Part shown: positions 25,356-34,118 of the stretch, one piece after another
Layout: each line of letters starts with the position of its first letter
How positions within the stretch are numbered: position 1 is the stretch's first letter
Assembly (NCBI GenBank): GCA_041397725.1
Contig: JAWKVZ010000003.1
Coordinates: 62,001-126,000 of the forward strand
Source: JAGRKR01 sp041397725
Lineage (GTDB): Bacteria; Pseudomonadota; Alphaproteobacteria; Rhizobiales; Hyphomicrobiaceae
DNA length: 64,000 bases
Direction of reading: 5' to 3'
Notes under the pieces: model-generated
Databases searched by the model: none
Seen by the model: only the letters and a program-made list of their open reading frames with translations
Told to the model about the DNA's origin: nothing
Translations under genes and position numbers: made by a program

Positions 25356-26396
25356 ATGACGACGCATGACTTGACGGCCGCTCGGATGGTGAGCCGCCGC
25401 GCCGTCTTCACGCTGGCGGCGGGCGGGGCGCTGTCGCTGTTTGCCGCAAATGCGCTCGGAGCGCGCTTCGTCCCCACGCGCAAGCTGCGTCCGGGCGAGT
25501 TCACCTGGGCACCGGAGCGGGCGCCCTCGGGCTCCGTCACCATCATCGTCTCGCTGCCCGAGCAACTCATGCACGTGTATCGCAATGGCATCGAGATCGG
25601 CATCTCCAGTTGCTCGACGGGCCGTCCGGGCCATCGTACGCCGACCGGCGTCTTCACCATTCTCGAGAAGGAGCGCAAGCACGTCTCCTCGATCTACAAG
25701 GGCGCACAGATGCCCAACATGGAGCGGCTGACGTGGGGCGGCATCGCGCTGCATGCCGGCAACCTGCCGGGCTACCCGGCCTCCCACGGCTGCATACGGC
25801 TGCCGATGAAGTTCTCGGCGCTGCTCTACGAGGTCACGCATCTCGGCACCGTCGTCATCATCGCCGACGAGCGCACGCAGCCGGCAAGCGTCGTGCATCC
25901 CGGCATCCTGCTGCCGGGCGTGGCCGATGCCGAGGCGCGGACGCTCGCGGGGCACGTGGGCAAGAAGAAGCCGCACGGTCCCTGGGATGCGGAGGTGCAC
26001 TATCCCGTTGCATCGGTCGTCATCTCGCGGGCCGATCGCAAGGCCTACGTGACGCGGGACGGCGTACTCGAGGGCGCCTATCCCGTCGGTTTCGTCAATC
26101 CGTCACGGTCCATCGGGACGCATGTCTATTCGCTCGTCGGACCGGCCGCCGACGGCAGCGGTCTCGCCTGGCTGGCGTTCGGGATCGGCAAGTCGCGCAA
26201 GGATGCGCATGTGGTGAAGTGGCAGGGCGACGCCGCCATGAAGCGCATCGTCTTCCGCGACAAGGGGCGAGCCTTGGCGATCGCGCGCTCGTTCCACCCG
26301 GGCACCACGCTGCTGCTGACCGACGCGCCCGCGCCACCGACGACGCGCAGGACGCCGGATGGGTTCTCCGTCATCACCAGCGAGCGGCCGGCCTGA
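25356..26396 (+). CDS. L,D-transpeptidase (YkuD/ErfK family), Tat-type signal
   Basis: A 346-residue periplasmic enzyme that cross-links meso-diaminopimelate residues in peptidoglycan or attaches proteins to it. The signal region MVSRRAVFTLAAGG (11-24) has a twin-arginine pattern. The YkuD domain (about 58-172) ends in SHGCIRLP, with His144, catalytic Cys146 and Arg148. A second segment (about 219-300) looks like the start of another YkuD fold (VVISRADRKAYVTRDGVLEG) but has no HGCxR. ATG at 25356 has GGAGAGAG upstream; ATG at 25344 is an alternative four residues earlier. Confidence 0.9.
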   Translation: MTTHDLTAARMVSRRAVFTLAAGGALSLFAANALGARFVPTRKLRPGEFTWAPERAPSGSVTIIVSLPEQLMHVYRNGIEIGISSCSTGRPGHRTPTGVFTILEKERKHVSSIYKGAQMPNMERLTWGGIALHAGNLPGYPASHGCIRLPMKFSALLYEVTHLGTVVIIADERTQPASVVHPGILLPGVADAEARTLAGHVGKKKPHGPWDAEVHYPVASVVISRADRKAYVTRDGVLEGAYPVGFVNPSRSIGTHVYSLVGPAADGSGLAWLAFGIGKSRKDAHVVKWQGDAAMKRIVFRDKGRALAIARSFHPGTTLLLTDAPAPPTTRRTPDGFSVITSERPA

Positions 26397-26517
26397 CGGC
26401 ATCGCCGGGCGGGTAGAGCGCGGCCGGGTCTCGCAATCCGGCGCCGCTTTTCCGCCGGAGCCGGCTGGTAGCGCTCGGCCAGCCAGGGGCGATTGGCGCT
26501 GCCAGGAGGGCATGCAG

Positions 26518-26937
26518 ATGATCGAGGGGCTGAGCCACATGACGTTCATCGTGCGCGATCTCGGCCGCATGGAGGAGATCGTCGTGTCCCTGCTCGGCGG
26601 GCGGCGCATCTACGACAGCGGCGACACGCCCTTTTCCGTCGGTCGCGAGCGCTTCTACGACGTCGCCGGGCTGTGGATCGCGGTCATCGAGGGGGAGACT
26701 CTGCCTGAGCGGAGCTACAACCATATTGCCTTCAAGATCCGCGACGCGGATTTCGAGCGTTGCCTCGCGCGGATCGGTGAGCTCGGTCTCGACGTGCTGC
26801 CGCCGCGACCACGCGTTGAGGGTGAGGGGCGCTCCATCTACTTCCACGACCACGACAATCATCTCTTCGAGTTGCACACCGGCAGCCTGTCGGAGCGTTT
26901 GGCACGTTATGCTCGTGGCGGACCCGCCGCGGGATGA
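26518..26937 (+). CDS. fosX: fosfomycin/phosphonate epoxide hydrolase FosX
   Basis: A 139-residue vicinal-oxygen-chelate (glyoxalase-fold) metalloenzyme that adds water to the epoxide of fosfomycin. Metal ligands His7, His69 and Glu118 and the catalytic base Glu44 are all at the family positions. The segments SYNHIAF and EGEGRSIYF match FosX strongly, especially the Mesorhizobium loti protein. ATG at 26518 is eight bases after AGGAGG; ATG at 26512 would overlap that site. In M. loti fosX is linked to phosphonate genes and has low resistance activity, so a native role on a phosphonate other than fosfomycin is possible. phnN follows 128 bases downstream on the same strand. Confidence 0.93.
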   Translation: MIEGLSHMTFIVRDLGRMEEIVVSLLGGRRIYDSGDTPFSVGRERFYDVAGLWIAVIEGETLPERSYNHIAFKIRDADFERCLARIGELGLDVLPPRPRVEGEGRSIYFHDHDNHLFELHTGSLSERLARYARGGPAAG

Positions 26938-27065
26938 GCGACGATTTCGGCTTGCCGGCAGCCGGACGCTCCATCACTTTCGCGCGGGCATGGTGCGTTG
27001 CAGTGCGCGCGAGCCGGCCGGACCGCAACGACGGCCGAGGAAGACAGGGGGCGAGAGCCTGATAC

Positions 27066-27671
27066 GTGCCTAAGCGCAGGACGAAGCAGAAGGCGGCCGT
27101 GGCGGCGGCGACCAGATCGGGCGCGCTCGTGCTCGTCGTGGGGCCGAGCGGAGCCGGCAAGGACACGCTGATCGCCGCGGCGCGCCGGCATTTCGCGGGG
27201 AATCGCGACATCGTCTTTCCGAGCCGCGTCATCACGCGCGCCGAAAGCCTCGGCGAAGACCATGTGCCGGTCAATCGCCGCGCCTTCGCCAGTCTTGCCG
27301 ACGCCGGCGGCTTTCTGCTCTGGTGGGAGGCCAACGGTCATGCCTATGGCATTCCGGCCGCCGTGGCCGAGGATCTGGAGCGTGGCCGCATGGTTGTCGT
27401 CAATGCGTCCCGTTCGGTGGTGGCGGCGGCGGCGGAGCGCTGGCCGGGGCTGCTGGTCATCGAGATCGCGGCTGGCGTCGATATTCTGCGCCAGCGGCTG
27501 ATGGCCCGGGGACGCGAGAGCGAGGCGGAGCTCGAGGGCCGGCTCGTCCGCGCGGCGGGCGTGCCGTGTCCCGAGGATGTCGCCAGGGAGCGCGTGGAGA
27601 ACGACGGTGATCTCGCCAGCGCCGTGCGACGCTTCATAGGTCTGCTTGCGTCGCGTTGCCCGGCAGGGTAG
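27066..27671 (+). CDS. phnN: ribose 1,5-bisphosphate phosphokinase PhnN
   Basis: A 201-residue guanylate-kinase-like enzyme converting ribose 1,5-bisphosphate to PRPP, the last step of phosphonate breakdown by C-P lyase. P-loop GPSGAGKDT spans residues 26-34. Further landmarks are VITRAESLGEDHVPV and WWEANGHAYGIP, all standard for PhnN. GTG start at 27066 with a weak upstream purine stretch. The other C-P lyase genes (phnGHIJKLM) are not in the window. Lies in the same direction as fosX and near the phnDCE block. Confidence 0.92.
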   Translation: MPKRRTKQKAAVAAATRSGALVLVVGPSGAGKDTLIAAARRHFAGNRDIVFPSRVITRAESLGEDHVPVNRRAFASLADAGGFLLWWEANGHAYGIPAAVAEDLERGRMVVVNASRSVVAAAAERWPGLLVIEIAAGVDILRQRLMARGRESEAELEGRLVRAAGVPCPEDVARERVENDGDLASAVRRFIGLLASRCPAG

Positions 27672-27793
27672 TCCACGAGGCCGTGACGGCCGTGTTCCGC
27701 GTTGATTTCTCGCCGTCGACGGCCTATGTGGAGGCGAGCAGACGCATGTCGACGCCGGCTGCGGGCGGACGACGGAGCAAGACGGGGGCGGCG

Positions 27794-28099
27794 ATGGCAG
27801 CGCGCATCTACAGGCCGGCCAAGACGGCCATGCAGTCCGGGCTCGGGCGGACCAAGGACTGGGTGCTGGAGTTCGAGCCGGAATCGGCGCGCGAGATCGA
27901 CCCGCTGATGGGCTGGACCAGCTCGCGCGACATGCGTGCCCAGATCCGCCTGACCTTCGAGAGCAAGGAGCAGGCGGTCGCCTACGCCGAGCGGAACGGC
28001 ATCGCCTACCGTGTCGTCGATCCGAAGCCGCGCCGCGCTGTCGCCAAGTCGTATGCAGATAATTTCAAGTTCGGCCGTATCGGCTCGTGGACCCACTGA
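27794..28099 (+). CDS. NDUFS4-like NADH dehydrogenase (complex I) accessory subunit
   Basis: A 101-residue homologue of mitochondrial NDUFS4 (18-kDa subunit), typical of alphaproteobacteria. Diagnostic stretches are ARIYRPAKTAMQSG at the start, WVLEFEP, IDPLMGWTSS.DM and the C-terminal SYADNFKFGR. It binds the peripheral arm of complex I near the NADH-side modules. ATG at 27794 is the conserved start (MAARIYRP); in-frame starts upstream lack conservation. In alphaproteobacteria this gene is normally outside the nuo operon, as here, and often next to a tRNA gene. Confidence 0.93.
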   Translation: MAARIYRPAKTAMQSGLGRTKDWVLEFEPESAREIDPLMGWTSSRDMRAQIRLTFESKEQAVAYAERNGIAYRVVDPKPRRAVAKSYADNFKFGRIGSWTH

Positions 28100-28134
28100 T
28101 CCGCAGGCCGGCGCGGGCGGCACCGGTCCCTTAT

Positions 28135-28211
<77 letters not shown>

Positions 28212-28321
28212 GGGGGCAGCGGCGCAGGGCGCGCGGGCGCGTCGCTGCTGCCGGTGATCGCGCGGGCACCTTGCCAGATGACACCGGCATTCGGCATCCT
28301 GGGCGCTGTATCGCCGTGCTC

Positions 28322-28879
28322 ATGGAGGCTCAAGCCGTGCCCGATCCCGCCGCACACATGCTCGAGGTTGGCGATGTCGCCGCCGTCATGGCCATTGCCG
28401 CCGAGGCCGGGGAACCGCTGCAAGTGTTCCGCGCGGTGGAGGCGCTGGCGCAGAAGACCCTGCGCTTCCGGCAGCTCTCGGTGTTCCGCTACATCGACGA
28501 GACAGCCGAGGTCGAGCGGATCCATTCGACCAACCAGGGCAGCCACGCGCCGGGCGGGCGCAAGCGGCTTGCCGACTACCCGCACAATCAGGCGGTGCTT
28601 GCGCGGGGGGAGATCTACGTCGCTCGCGACCGTAATGCGGTAGCGCACGCGTACAAGGACGCTGAAAGCCTCTTTGCCCTGGGTATCACGTCGATCATGA
28701 ACGTTCCCATCCGTCATGGCGGCCACAATCTCGGTGCGCTCAACGTCATGGGCGAGGCCGGCTGGTACTCACAGGCCTGCTTTACGAACGCGCGAACGGT
28801 GGCAGGTCTGCTCGTGCCGACGCTGTTGACCTTTCGCTTGCAGCCTCGCCCGGACCAGCACGTCGCGCCGTCGTCGTGA
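28322..28879 (+). CDS. GAF-domain protein
   Basis: A 185-residue protein that is mostly a single GAF domain (about 35-165). Clues are the strand pairs LSVFRYIDE, VYVARDR-like YVARDRNAVAH and the closing SIMNVPIRHGGHNLGALNVMGE. No output domain follows, so it may be a free-standing small-molecule sensor or act in trans. The ATG at 28322 has no clear ribosome binding site; GTG 28316 and TTG 28271 are in-frame alternatives. The stop lies 49 bases from the end of the convergent ABC ATPase gene. Confidence 0.75.
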   Translation: MEAQAVPDPAAHMLEVGDVAAVMAIAAEAGEPLQVFRAVEALAQKTLRFRQLSVFRYIDETAEVERIHSTNQGSHAPGGRKRLADYPHNQAVLARGEIYVARDRNAVAHAYKDAESLFALGITSIMNVPIRHGGHNLGALNVMGEAGWYSQACFTNARTVAGLLVPTLLTFRLQPRPDQHVAPSS

Positions 28880-28927
28880 GAGCGGCGGGTCAGCAGTTGA
28901 GGGGCGCGGGGCGTCCGGCGGCCGGCC

Positions 28928-29998
28928 TCAGTCCGTCAGGAAGCGTGCGCGCCCGAGCGGGATCTCGACCGAGACGGCCGAGCCGACCTCGCGCAATGCA
29001 CTGCTGTCGGAAAAGGGCACGTCGATCAGAATATCGGACGCACCGATGCGGACGTTGTAGCGCACTGTGGCGCCGAGGAACTCGCGCTGGGTGACGGTGC
29101 CAGCCAGGCCGCTGCCGCCGGCAGAGCCGAGCGACGCATGCTGGGGACGGAAGACCAGCCGCGCCCCCGCGGGCACGTCCTGCGTGGGGGCGATGGGCAG
29201 GCGGGCCCCACCCTCCACCTCGAAGGCGCGCGAGCCGCCCTCGCCGACGACGCGCCCCTTCAGAATGTTGGCGCTGCCGATGAAGCTCGCCACGAACAGG
29301 TTGCGGGGATGCTCGTAGAGCTCCATCGGGCTGCCGACCTGCTGGATGGCGCCCTGGCTCATTACCGCGATGCGATCGCAGATGGCGTTGGCCTCCTCCT
29401 GGTCGTGCGTGACGAAGACAGTCGTCAAGCCGAGGCGCTGCTGCAAGTCGCGGATCTCGCGGCGCACCTGCTCGCGCATCTTGGCGTCGAGGTTGGAGAG
29501 GGGCTCGTCGAGCAGCAGGACCTTGGGGTGGATGGCCAGTGTCCGCGCCAGCGCCACGCGCTGCTGCTGGCCGCCGGAGAGTTGCGAGGGATAGCGCCTG
29601 GCCAGCTCCGACAGCCCGACCAGGGCCAGAACCTCGGCGACCGTGCGGTCGATCGTGGCGCGGTCCTGACGCCGCTCCTCGAGCCCGAACGCCACGTTGC
29701 GCGCGACCGTCATGTGCGGCCAGAGCGCATAGCTCTGGAACACCATGCCGACGTCGCGCTTCCACGGCGGCAGGCGGCTGATGTCTGTGTCGTCCAGCCG
29801 CACGTGGCCGCTCTGGCTCTGGTTGAAGCCGGCGATCAGGCGGAGCAACGTCGTCTTGCCGCAGCCGGAGGGGCCGAGGAACGCGAAGAACTCGCCGGGC
29901 TTGATTGCCAGCGAGACGTCCTTGAGGACATGGTTCCGCCCGAACGACAGATTGACGTCGCGAATGTCGATGCTCACGCCCCTGGCTTGCGTCACCAA
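28928..29998 (-). CDS. ABC transporter ATP-binding protein (FbpC/PotA/PhnT-type)
   Basis: A 356-residue ATPase. Walker A is GPSGCGKTT at residues 42-50, signature is LSGGQQQR, Walker B is LLLDEPLSNLD and the switch His is in FVTHDQEEA. A C-terminal TOBE/MOI domain (about 245-350) marks the CUT1/Fbp/PotA group. Last gene of the second importer; it follows the permease by 18 bases. Family members move iron(III), polyamines, phosphonates such as 2-aminoethylphosphonate, or phosphoesters. The position behind phnDCE favours a phosphorus compound, by inference. Confidence 0.9.
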   Translation of the reverse strand: MVTQARGVSIDIRDVNLSFGRNHVLKDVSLAIKPGEFFAFLGPSGCGKTTLLRLIAGFNQSQSGHVRLDDTDISRLPPWKRDVGMVFQSYALWPHMTVARNVAFGLEERRQDRATIDRTVAEVLALVGLSELARRYPSQLSGGQQQRVALARTLAIHPKVLLLDEPLSNLDAKMREQVRREIRDLQQRLGLTTVFVTHDQEEANAICDRIAVMSQGAIQQVGSPMELYEHPRNLFVASFIGSANILKGRVVGEGGSRAFEVEGGARLPIAPTQDVPAGARLVFRPQHASLGSAGGSGLAGTVTQREFLGATVRYNVRIGASDILIDVPFSDSSALREVGSAVSVEIPLGRARFLTD

Positions 29999-30016
29999 AG
30001 TGTCTCCCGTCTTCTT

Positions 30017-31735
30017 CTAGTCGAGGCCGGCGCGACGCTGCCTGGCATTGCGCTCGATGATCCAGTGGGACAGCAGCGAGCAGGCCGCCACCAGCAGCAC
30101 CGCGATGACGCCGAGCGCCGCACCGGGGCCGCGTCCCGCCGCCGATTGCATGTAGACGTAGAGCCCGTAGGCGAGGGGCGCGTCCGAGTTGTTCTGTACG
30201 AGCATGAGCGTCGCCGACAGCTCGACGGCGCTGGTCGCGAAGCTCGTGACGAAGCCCGCCAAGATGCCGCCCATCAGTAGCGGCATGACGATGCGCTTGA
30301 CCGTGCGGTACTTGGAGGCCCCCAGGTTTTCCGCGGCCTCCTCGAGCGAGACGGAGATCTGCTGCAGCCCCGCGTAGCAGGCGCGCACCGCATACGGCAG
30401 CCGCCGGATCGCCAGCGCCAGCACGATGATGATCCACAGCGAGGTGAGCGAGGTGCCGTCCGGCAGCTTCACGCCATAGAACGTACGCAGGTAGCCGATG
30501 CCGAGCACGACGCCCGGCACGGCGAGCGCCGACATGGCCATCCAGTCGAGCCACTGGCGTCCGCGCAACGTCGTACGCAGGACCAGGTAGGAGATCGCCA
30601 CGCCGAGAATGACGTCGATGAGACCGGCAAGCGTCGCGTAGACGAGCGTGTTCTTGATGAAGATGCCGGCTTCCGCGAACACGCGGCCGTAATGCGCCAC
30701 GGTGAAGCCGTCGGGCAGGGGACTGAACGACCACACGGTTGCGAAGGAGAGCAGCAGCAGCCCGATGTGCGGCGCCAGGACGAGGAACAGGATCAGCGTC
30801 ACGATGGCGTAGGCCGCGGCCGTCTGCCAGGGGCTCATGCGCCGGCGCGCCAGTCCACCGCCGCCGCGCTGCACGGTGGCGAAGTCGCGGTTCTTGATCG
30901 CCCACGCCGAGAGCCCCATGGCCGCCACCGAGGTGACGATCAGAACCACGGAGATCACGTAGCCCATCGGATCGGCGAGGCCGATCGAGGTGATGCGCAG
31001 ATAGGCCTGCGGAGCGAGCATGGTCTTGACGTCCAGCAGCAGCGGCGTGGCCAGATCGTCGAAGACCTTGACGAAGACGAGACTGGCACCGGCGAGGTAG
31101 CCCGGCAATGCCAACGGGAAGACGATGCGGCGGAAGAGCCGGAAACCCTGCGCGCCAAGGTTCTGGGCGGCCTCCTCCATGGAGCGGTCGATGTTGCGCA
31201 GTGCCGCGGAGAGGTTGATCAGAATGAACGGGAAGTAGTGCACGGACTCCGCGAAGACGACGCCGTTGAGGCCTTCCATGAACGGGATCTTGAAGCCGAA
31301 TGTCTCATCGAGCAGCAGATTGATGGTGCCGTTGCGCCCGAACAGGAGCTGCATGGCGACCGCGCCGACGAAGGGCGGCATGATCAGCGGGATGAAGCCG
31401 AGCATCTGCACGAGGCCGGCGCCGCGGAACTCGAAGCGCGAGGTGATGTAGGCGAGCGGCAGGGCGAAGACGGAGGCCAGCACGACCGACATGCTGGCGA
31501 CGTACATCGAGTTCCAGAACGATGTGATGAAGAGGTCGGTATTGATGAAGTCGTAGAAATTGACGAGCGTGAAGGCGCCGGTGCCCTTCTCCGTGAAGGC
31601 GACATAGATCACCGTCATGACGGGGAGCGCCAGGAAGGTGAAGAGGAAGAGCGCGATGGAGGCTGCGAGCACGACCTGGCCGGCCGTCGCGCGCGATTTC
31701 ATCGCTCCAGCCGGGGCTTCGGCCACCATCGTCAT
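30017..31735 (-). CDS. ABC transporter permease with two fused BPD domains (FbpB/PhnU-type)
   Basis: A 572-residue inner-membrane protein with about twelve helices. It has two binding-protein-dependent permease domains in tandem. Each has an EAA loop: MEEAAQNLGAQGFRLFRRIV in the first half and LEEAAENLGASKYRTVKRIV in the second. Such internally duplicated permeases work without a second permease subunit and are found in iron(III), thiamine and 2-aminoethylphosphonate importers. Lies between the binding-protein gene and the ATPase gene, all in one direction; a strong hairpin separates it from the binding-protein gene. Confidence 0.92.
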   Translation of the reverse strand: MTMVAEAPAGAMKSRATAGQVVLAASIALFLFTFLALPVMTVIYVAFTEKGTGAFTLVNFYDFINTDLFITSFWNSMYVASMSVVLASVFALPLAYITSRFEFRGAGLVQMLGFIPLIMPPFVGAVAMQLLFGRNGTINLLLDETFGFKIPFMEGLNGVVFAESVHYFPFILINLSAALRNIDRSMEEAAQNLGAQGFRLFRRIVFPLALPGYLAGASLVFVKVFDDLATPLLLDVKTMLAPQAYLRITSIGLADPMGYVISVVLIVTSVAAMGLSAWAIKNRDFATVQRGGGGLARRRMSPWQTAAAYAIVTLILFLVLAPHIGLLLLSFATVWSFSPLPDGFTVAHYGRVFAEAGIFIKNTLVYATLAGLIDVILGVAISYLVLRTTLRGRQWLDWMAMSALAVPGVVLGIGYLRTFYGVKLPDGTSLTSLWIIIVLALAIRRLPYAVRACYAGLQQISVSLEEAAENLGASKYRTVKRIVMPLLMGGILAGFVTSFATSAVELSATLMLVQNNSDAPLAYGLYVYMQSAAGRGPGAALGVIAVLLVAACSLLSHWIIERNARQRRAGLD

Positions 31736-31828
31736 CGTTCGCTCGCCCTTTCCGTGACGGCGGCAGAGGTCAGGTGCCGACTACCGCCGCCGTGTCACCA
31801 TCCGTTGCAGTCGAGGCAGTCCGCGTGC

Positions 31829-31861
31829 GACCGGGTGGACGGACGCGCCGTCCACCCGGTC
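31829..31861. other. intercistronic hairpin between binding-protein and permease genes
   Basis: Perfect 14-bp stem (GACCGGGTGGACGG / CCGTCCACCCGGTC) with a 5-base loop, eight bases after the stop of the binding-protein gene. No T-run follows. Such stems after a binding-protein cistron often protect its mRNA from 3' exonucleases and raise its level over the permease, or act as partial terminators. Confidence 0.75.
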
Positions 31862-31869
31862 GGGACGCC

Positions 31870-33198
31870 CTACTTGGCCAGCTTCAGCGCGGCCTCGGCT
31901 TTAGCCTTGGCAGCGGCATAGGCGGTCTTCGCGGCCGCCGCCCACTTCTGCTCGAGCTCGGCCTGCCGCGCCGTCTTCTTCTTCTTGCCGCCCGAGAAGG
32001 CGACGCGGATCTCGTCCGAGAGCACTTCCTTGTCGCTGATCGGCATGGCGGCGATCAGATCGCGGGCTTCCTTGATGAGCTTGCGACCGGCGGGCGAATC
32101 CTTCTTCGCCAGCGCAGCTTCCGCCGCATGGATGGCCTTGGTCGCGGCCTTCAGGCCATCGAGCTGGAAGGTGATGAGCTGGTCGAACAGCGTATCGACC
32201 GGCCCACGGCGGCGCTTGGAGAGGTCCGAGTTGAAGGTCAGCTTGCTGCCCAGCGACTTGTCCTTGAAGGGGTTGGGATAGCCTGCGGGCGCCTTGGCGT
32301 AGGCCGCGGGCAGCACGGGAAGACGCCGCACCGACTTCTCGAACAGGACCTGCTGGCCTGCCGGTGACAGCAGGAAGTCGATGAAGGCCTGGGCGCCGAC
32401 CTTGTTGGGGGCGTTGGCCACGACGCCGACGTTGGCCGGCACGATCGTCGTGACGGTCGGATAGACGAACTTCACGGGGAAGCCCGAGGCCTGGGCGGAG
32501 AAGGCGAAGAAGTCGATGACGATGCCGACGCCGCTCTGTCCGGAATTGACGGCGTCGGGAACGCCGAACGAGCGCTCGGTGACGGTGCGGAAGTTGCCGG
32601 CCATTTCCTTGAGCGTGCGCCAGCCCTTGGCCCAGCCCTCACCCTGCAGGATCGTCTCGATCGTGAGATGCGTCGTGCCGGAGCGCGACGGCGCCGCGAT
32701 CAGCACGTGGTCGAAGTAGACGGCCTTGGCGAGGTCCTGCCACTCCTTGGGGTCCGGCAGCTTGTTGGCGCGGGCATAGCGCGTGTTCCACATGATTCCG
32801 TAGCCCGAGGCAGCGAAGCCCGAGTAGAAGCCGTCCTTGTCGTTGATCGGATAGGCGCCGACCACTGCCGGTATGCCCGCCGCCTTCGAACGGTAGACCT
32901 GCAGGAGCTTCTTGCCCTTGAGCACCTCGAAGGCGTCGGGTGCCGAGGCCCAGAAGATGTCGACCGTGTTCGAGGCGCGCGTCTCCTCGATGAACTTGAC
33001 GCCAGCGTTCGTGTTCCGGTTCAGGATCTCCAGCGTCACGCCGGGATGCGCCGCCTCGAAGGCCTTCTTGAACGGGGCCGTGACGTCCTTGGGGAAGGAC
33101 GTGAGAACGGTGATCTTGCCCGAGGGCTTTTGCGCGTGCGCTGGCACCAGCGCCAGGAGCAGCATCGCGAGCGCTGCTATCAGTGTCCGGTGGATCAT
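31870..33198 (-). CDS. extracellular solute-binding protein of ABC importer
   Basis: A 442-residue periplasmic protein. The signal peptide ends at AHA (residue 22). The mature start KITVLTSFPKDVTAPFKKAF and the NRNTNAGVKFIEE, DIFWASAP segments fit the iron(III)/PgtC-like group of binding proteins. It is longer than usual (about 340) because of an added helical region and a final Lys/Ala-rich tail of some 35 residues starting with GGKKKKTARQ. PgtC resemblance and the neighbouring phn genes suggest an organophosphate or phosphonate ligand, but no ligand residue can be named. Starts 98 bases after the phnE stop. Confidence 0.85.
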   Translation of the reverse strand: MIHRTLIAALAMLLLALVPAHAQKPSGKITVLTSFPKDVTAPFKKAFEAAHPGVTLEILNRNTNAGVKFIEETRASNTVDIFWASAPDAFEVLKGKKLLQVYRSKAAGIPAVVGAYPINDKDGFYSGFAASGYGIMWNTRYARANKLPDPKEWQDLAKAVYFDHVLIAAPSRSGTTHLTIETILQGEGWAKGWRTLKEMAGNFRTVTERSFGVPDAVNSGQSGVGIVIDFFAFSAQASGFPVKFVYPTVTTIVPANVGVVANAPNKVGAQAFIDFLLSPAGQQVLFEKSVRRLPVLPAAYAKAPAGYPNPFKDKSLGSKLTFNSDLSKRRRGPVDTLFDQLITFQLDGLKAATKAIHAAEAALAKKDSPAGRKLIKEARDLIAAMPISDKEVLSDEIRVAFSGGKKKKTARQAELEQKWAAAAKTAYAAAKAKAEAALKLAK

Positions 33199-33296
33199 GA
33201 CGGATCTCCTCCTCTTTTTGCGATCGCTGCCCTGATCAGGATCAGGATCTCAGCTCTCCGGTTCGCCTTGTTTCACACATCGATGACTGGCGCACG

Positions 33297-34118
33297 TCAA
33301 AGGATCCGCTTCCTGACGAATGTCACGAGAACCTCCGCCACCAGCACCACGGCCAGGATCGAGATGAGCGCGAGCGCGACGCGGTCCCAGCGGAACGTGT
33401 TGAGCGCAGTATCGATGACCATGCCGATGCCGCCGGCGCCGACGAGGCCGAGCACGGCGGACTCGCGGACGTTGATGTCCCAGCGGAAGACGACGATCGA
33501 CCAGAATGCGGGGCGCACCGCCGGCCAGTAGCCCATGCGCAGGATGTTCGCCTTGGAGGCGCCGGTGGCCTCGAGTGCCTCGATGGCGCCCTTGCCCGTT
33601 TCCTCGAGCGCCTCGCCGAGCAGCTTGCCGACGAAGCCGATCGAGCGGAAGGCGATGGCGAACGTGCCGGCGAGCGGACCGGGGCCGAACACGGCGACGA
33701 ACAGCAGCGCCCAGACGAGCGAGTTCACCGAGCGCGACGAGACGAGGATCAGCTTGGCGAAGAAATTGGCGGGCGCGAACGGCGTCACGTTGCGGGCGGC
33801 GAGCAGAGCCACGGGCAGCGCCAGCCCCGCGGCCATGATGGTGCCGAGGGTGGCGATGTGCAGCGTCTCGACGAGAGCGTGATGCACGCCCAGTCCGTTC
33901 GCCTGATAGTAGTGGGCCCAATCGATCGGCCACATGCGCCGGAACAGGTCGGCGACCTGCTGCGGTGCGTCGAGCAGGAACTCCGGGATGACCTCGACGG
34001 TGCGCACGGCCCATACGACGGCGGCGATCGCCAGCAGGTAGGTCAGCCAGCGGCCGATGCGCTGGGCTGGCGTGAAGCGGGTCCACTCACGCTCGGCGAT
34101 GGCGACCGGCCCGCTCAT
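33297..34118 (-). CDS. phnE: phosphonate ABC transporter permease PhnE (second copy)
   Basis: A 273-residue inner-membrane permease with about six helices. The coupling (EAA) loop is seen as ALEETGKGAIEALEATGASKANIL, and VRESAVLGLVGAGGIG is the usual PhnE segment. ATG at 34118 overlaps the stop of the first phnE by four bases (ATGA); longer in-frame readings run through that gene and were dropped. Works as a heterodimer with the upstream PhnE and with PhnC to import phosphonates or phosphite. Confidence 0.93.
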   Translation of the reverse strand: MSGPVAIAEREWTRFTPAQRIGRWLTYLLAIAAVVWAVRTVEVIPEFLLDAPQQVADLFRRMWPIDWAHYYQANGLGVHHALVETLHIATLGTIMAAGLALPVALLAARNVTPFAPANFFAKLILVSSRSVNSLVWALLFVAVFGPGPLAGTFAIAFRSIGFVGKLLGEALEETGKGAIEALEATGASKANILRMGYWPAVRPAFWSIVVFRWDINVRESAVLGLVGAGGIGMVIDTALNTFRWDRVALALISILAVVLVAEVLVTFVRKRIL

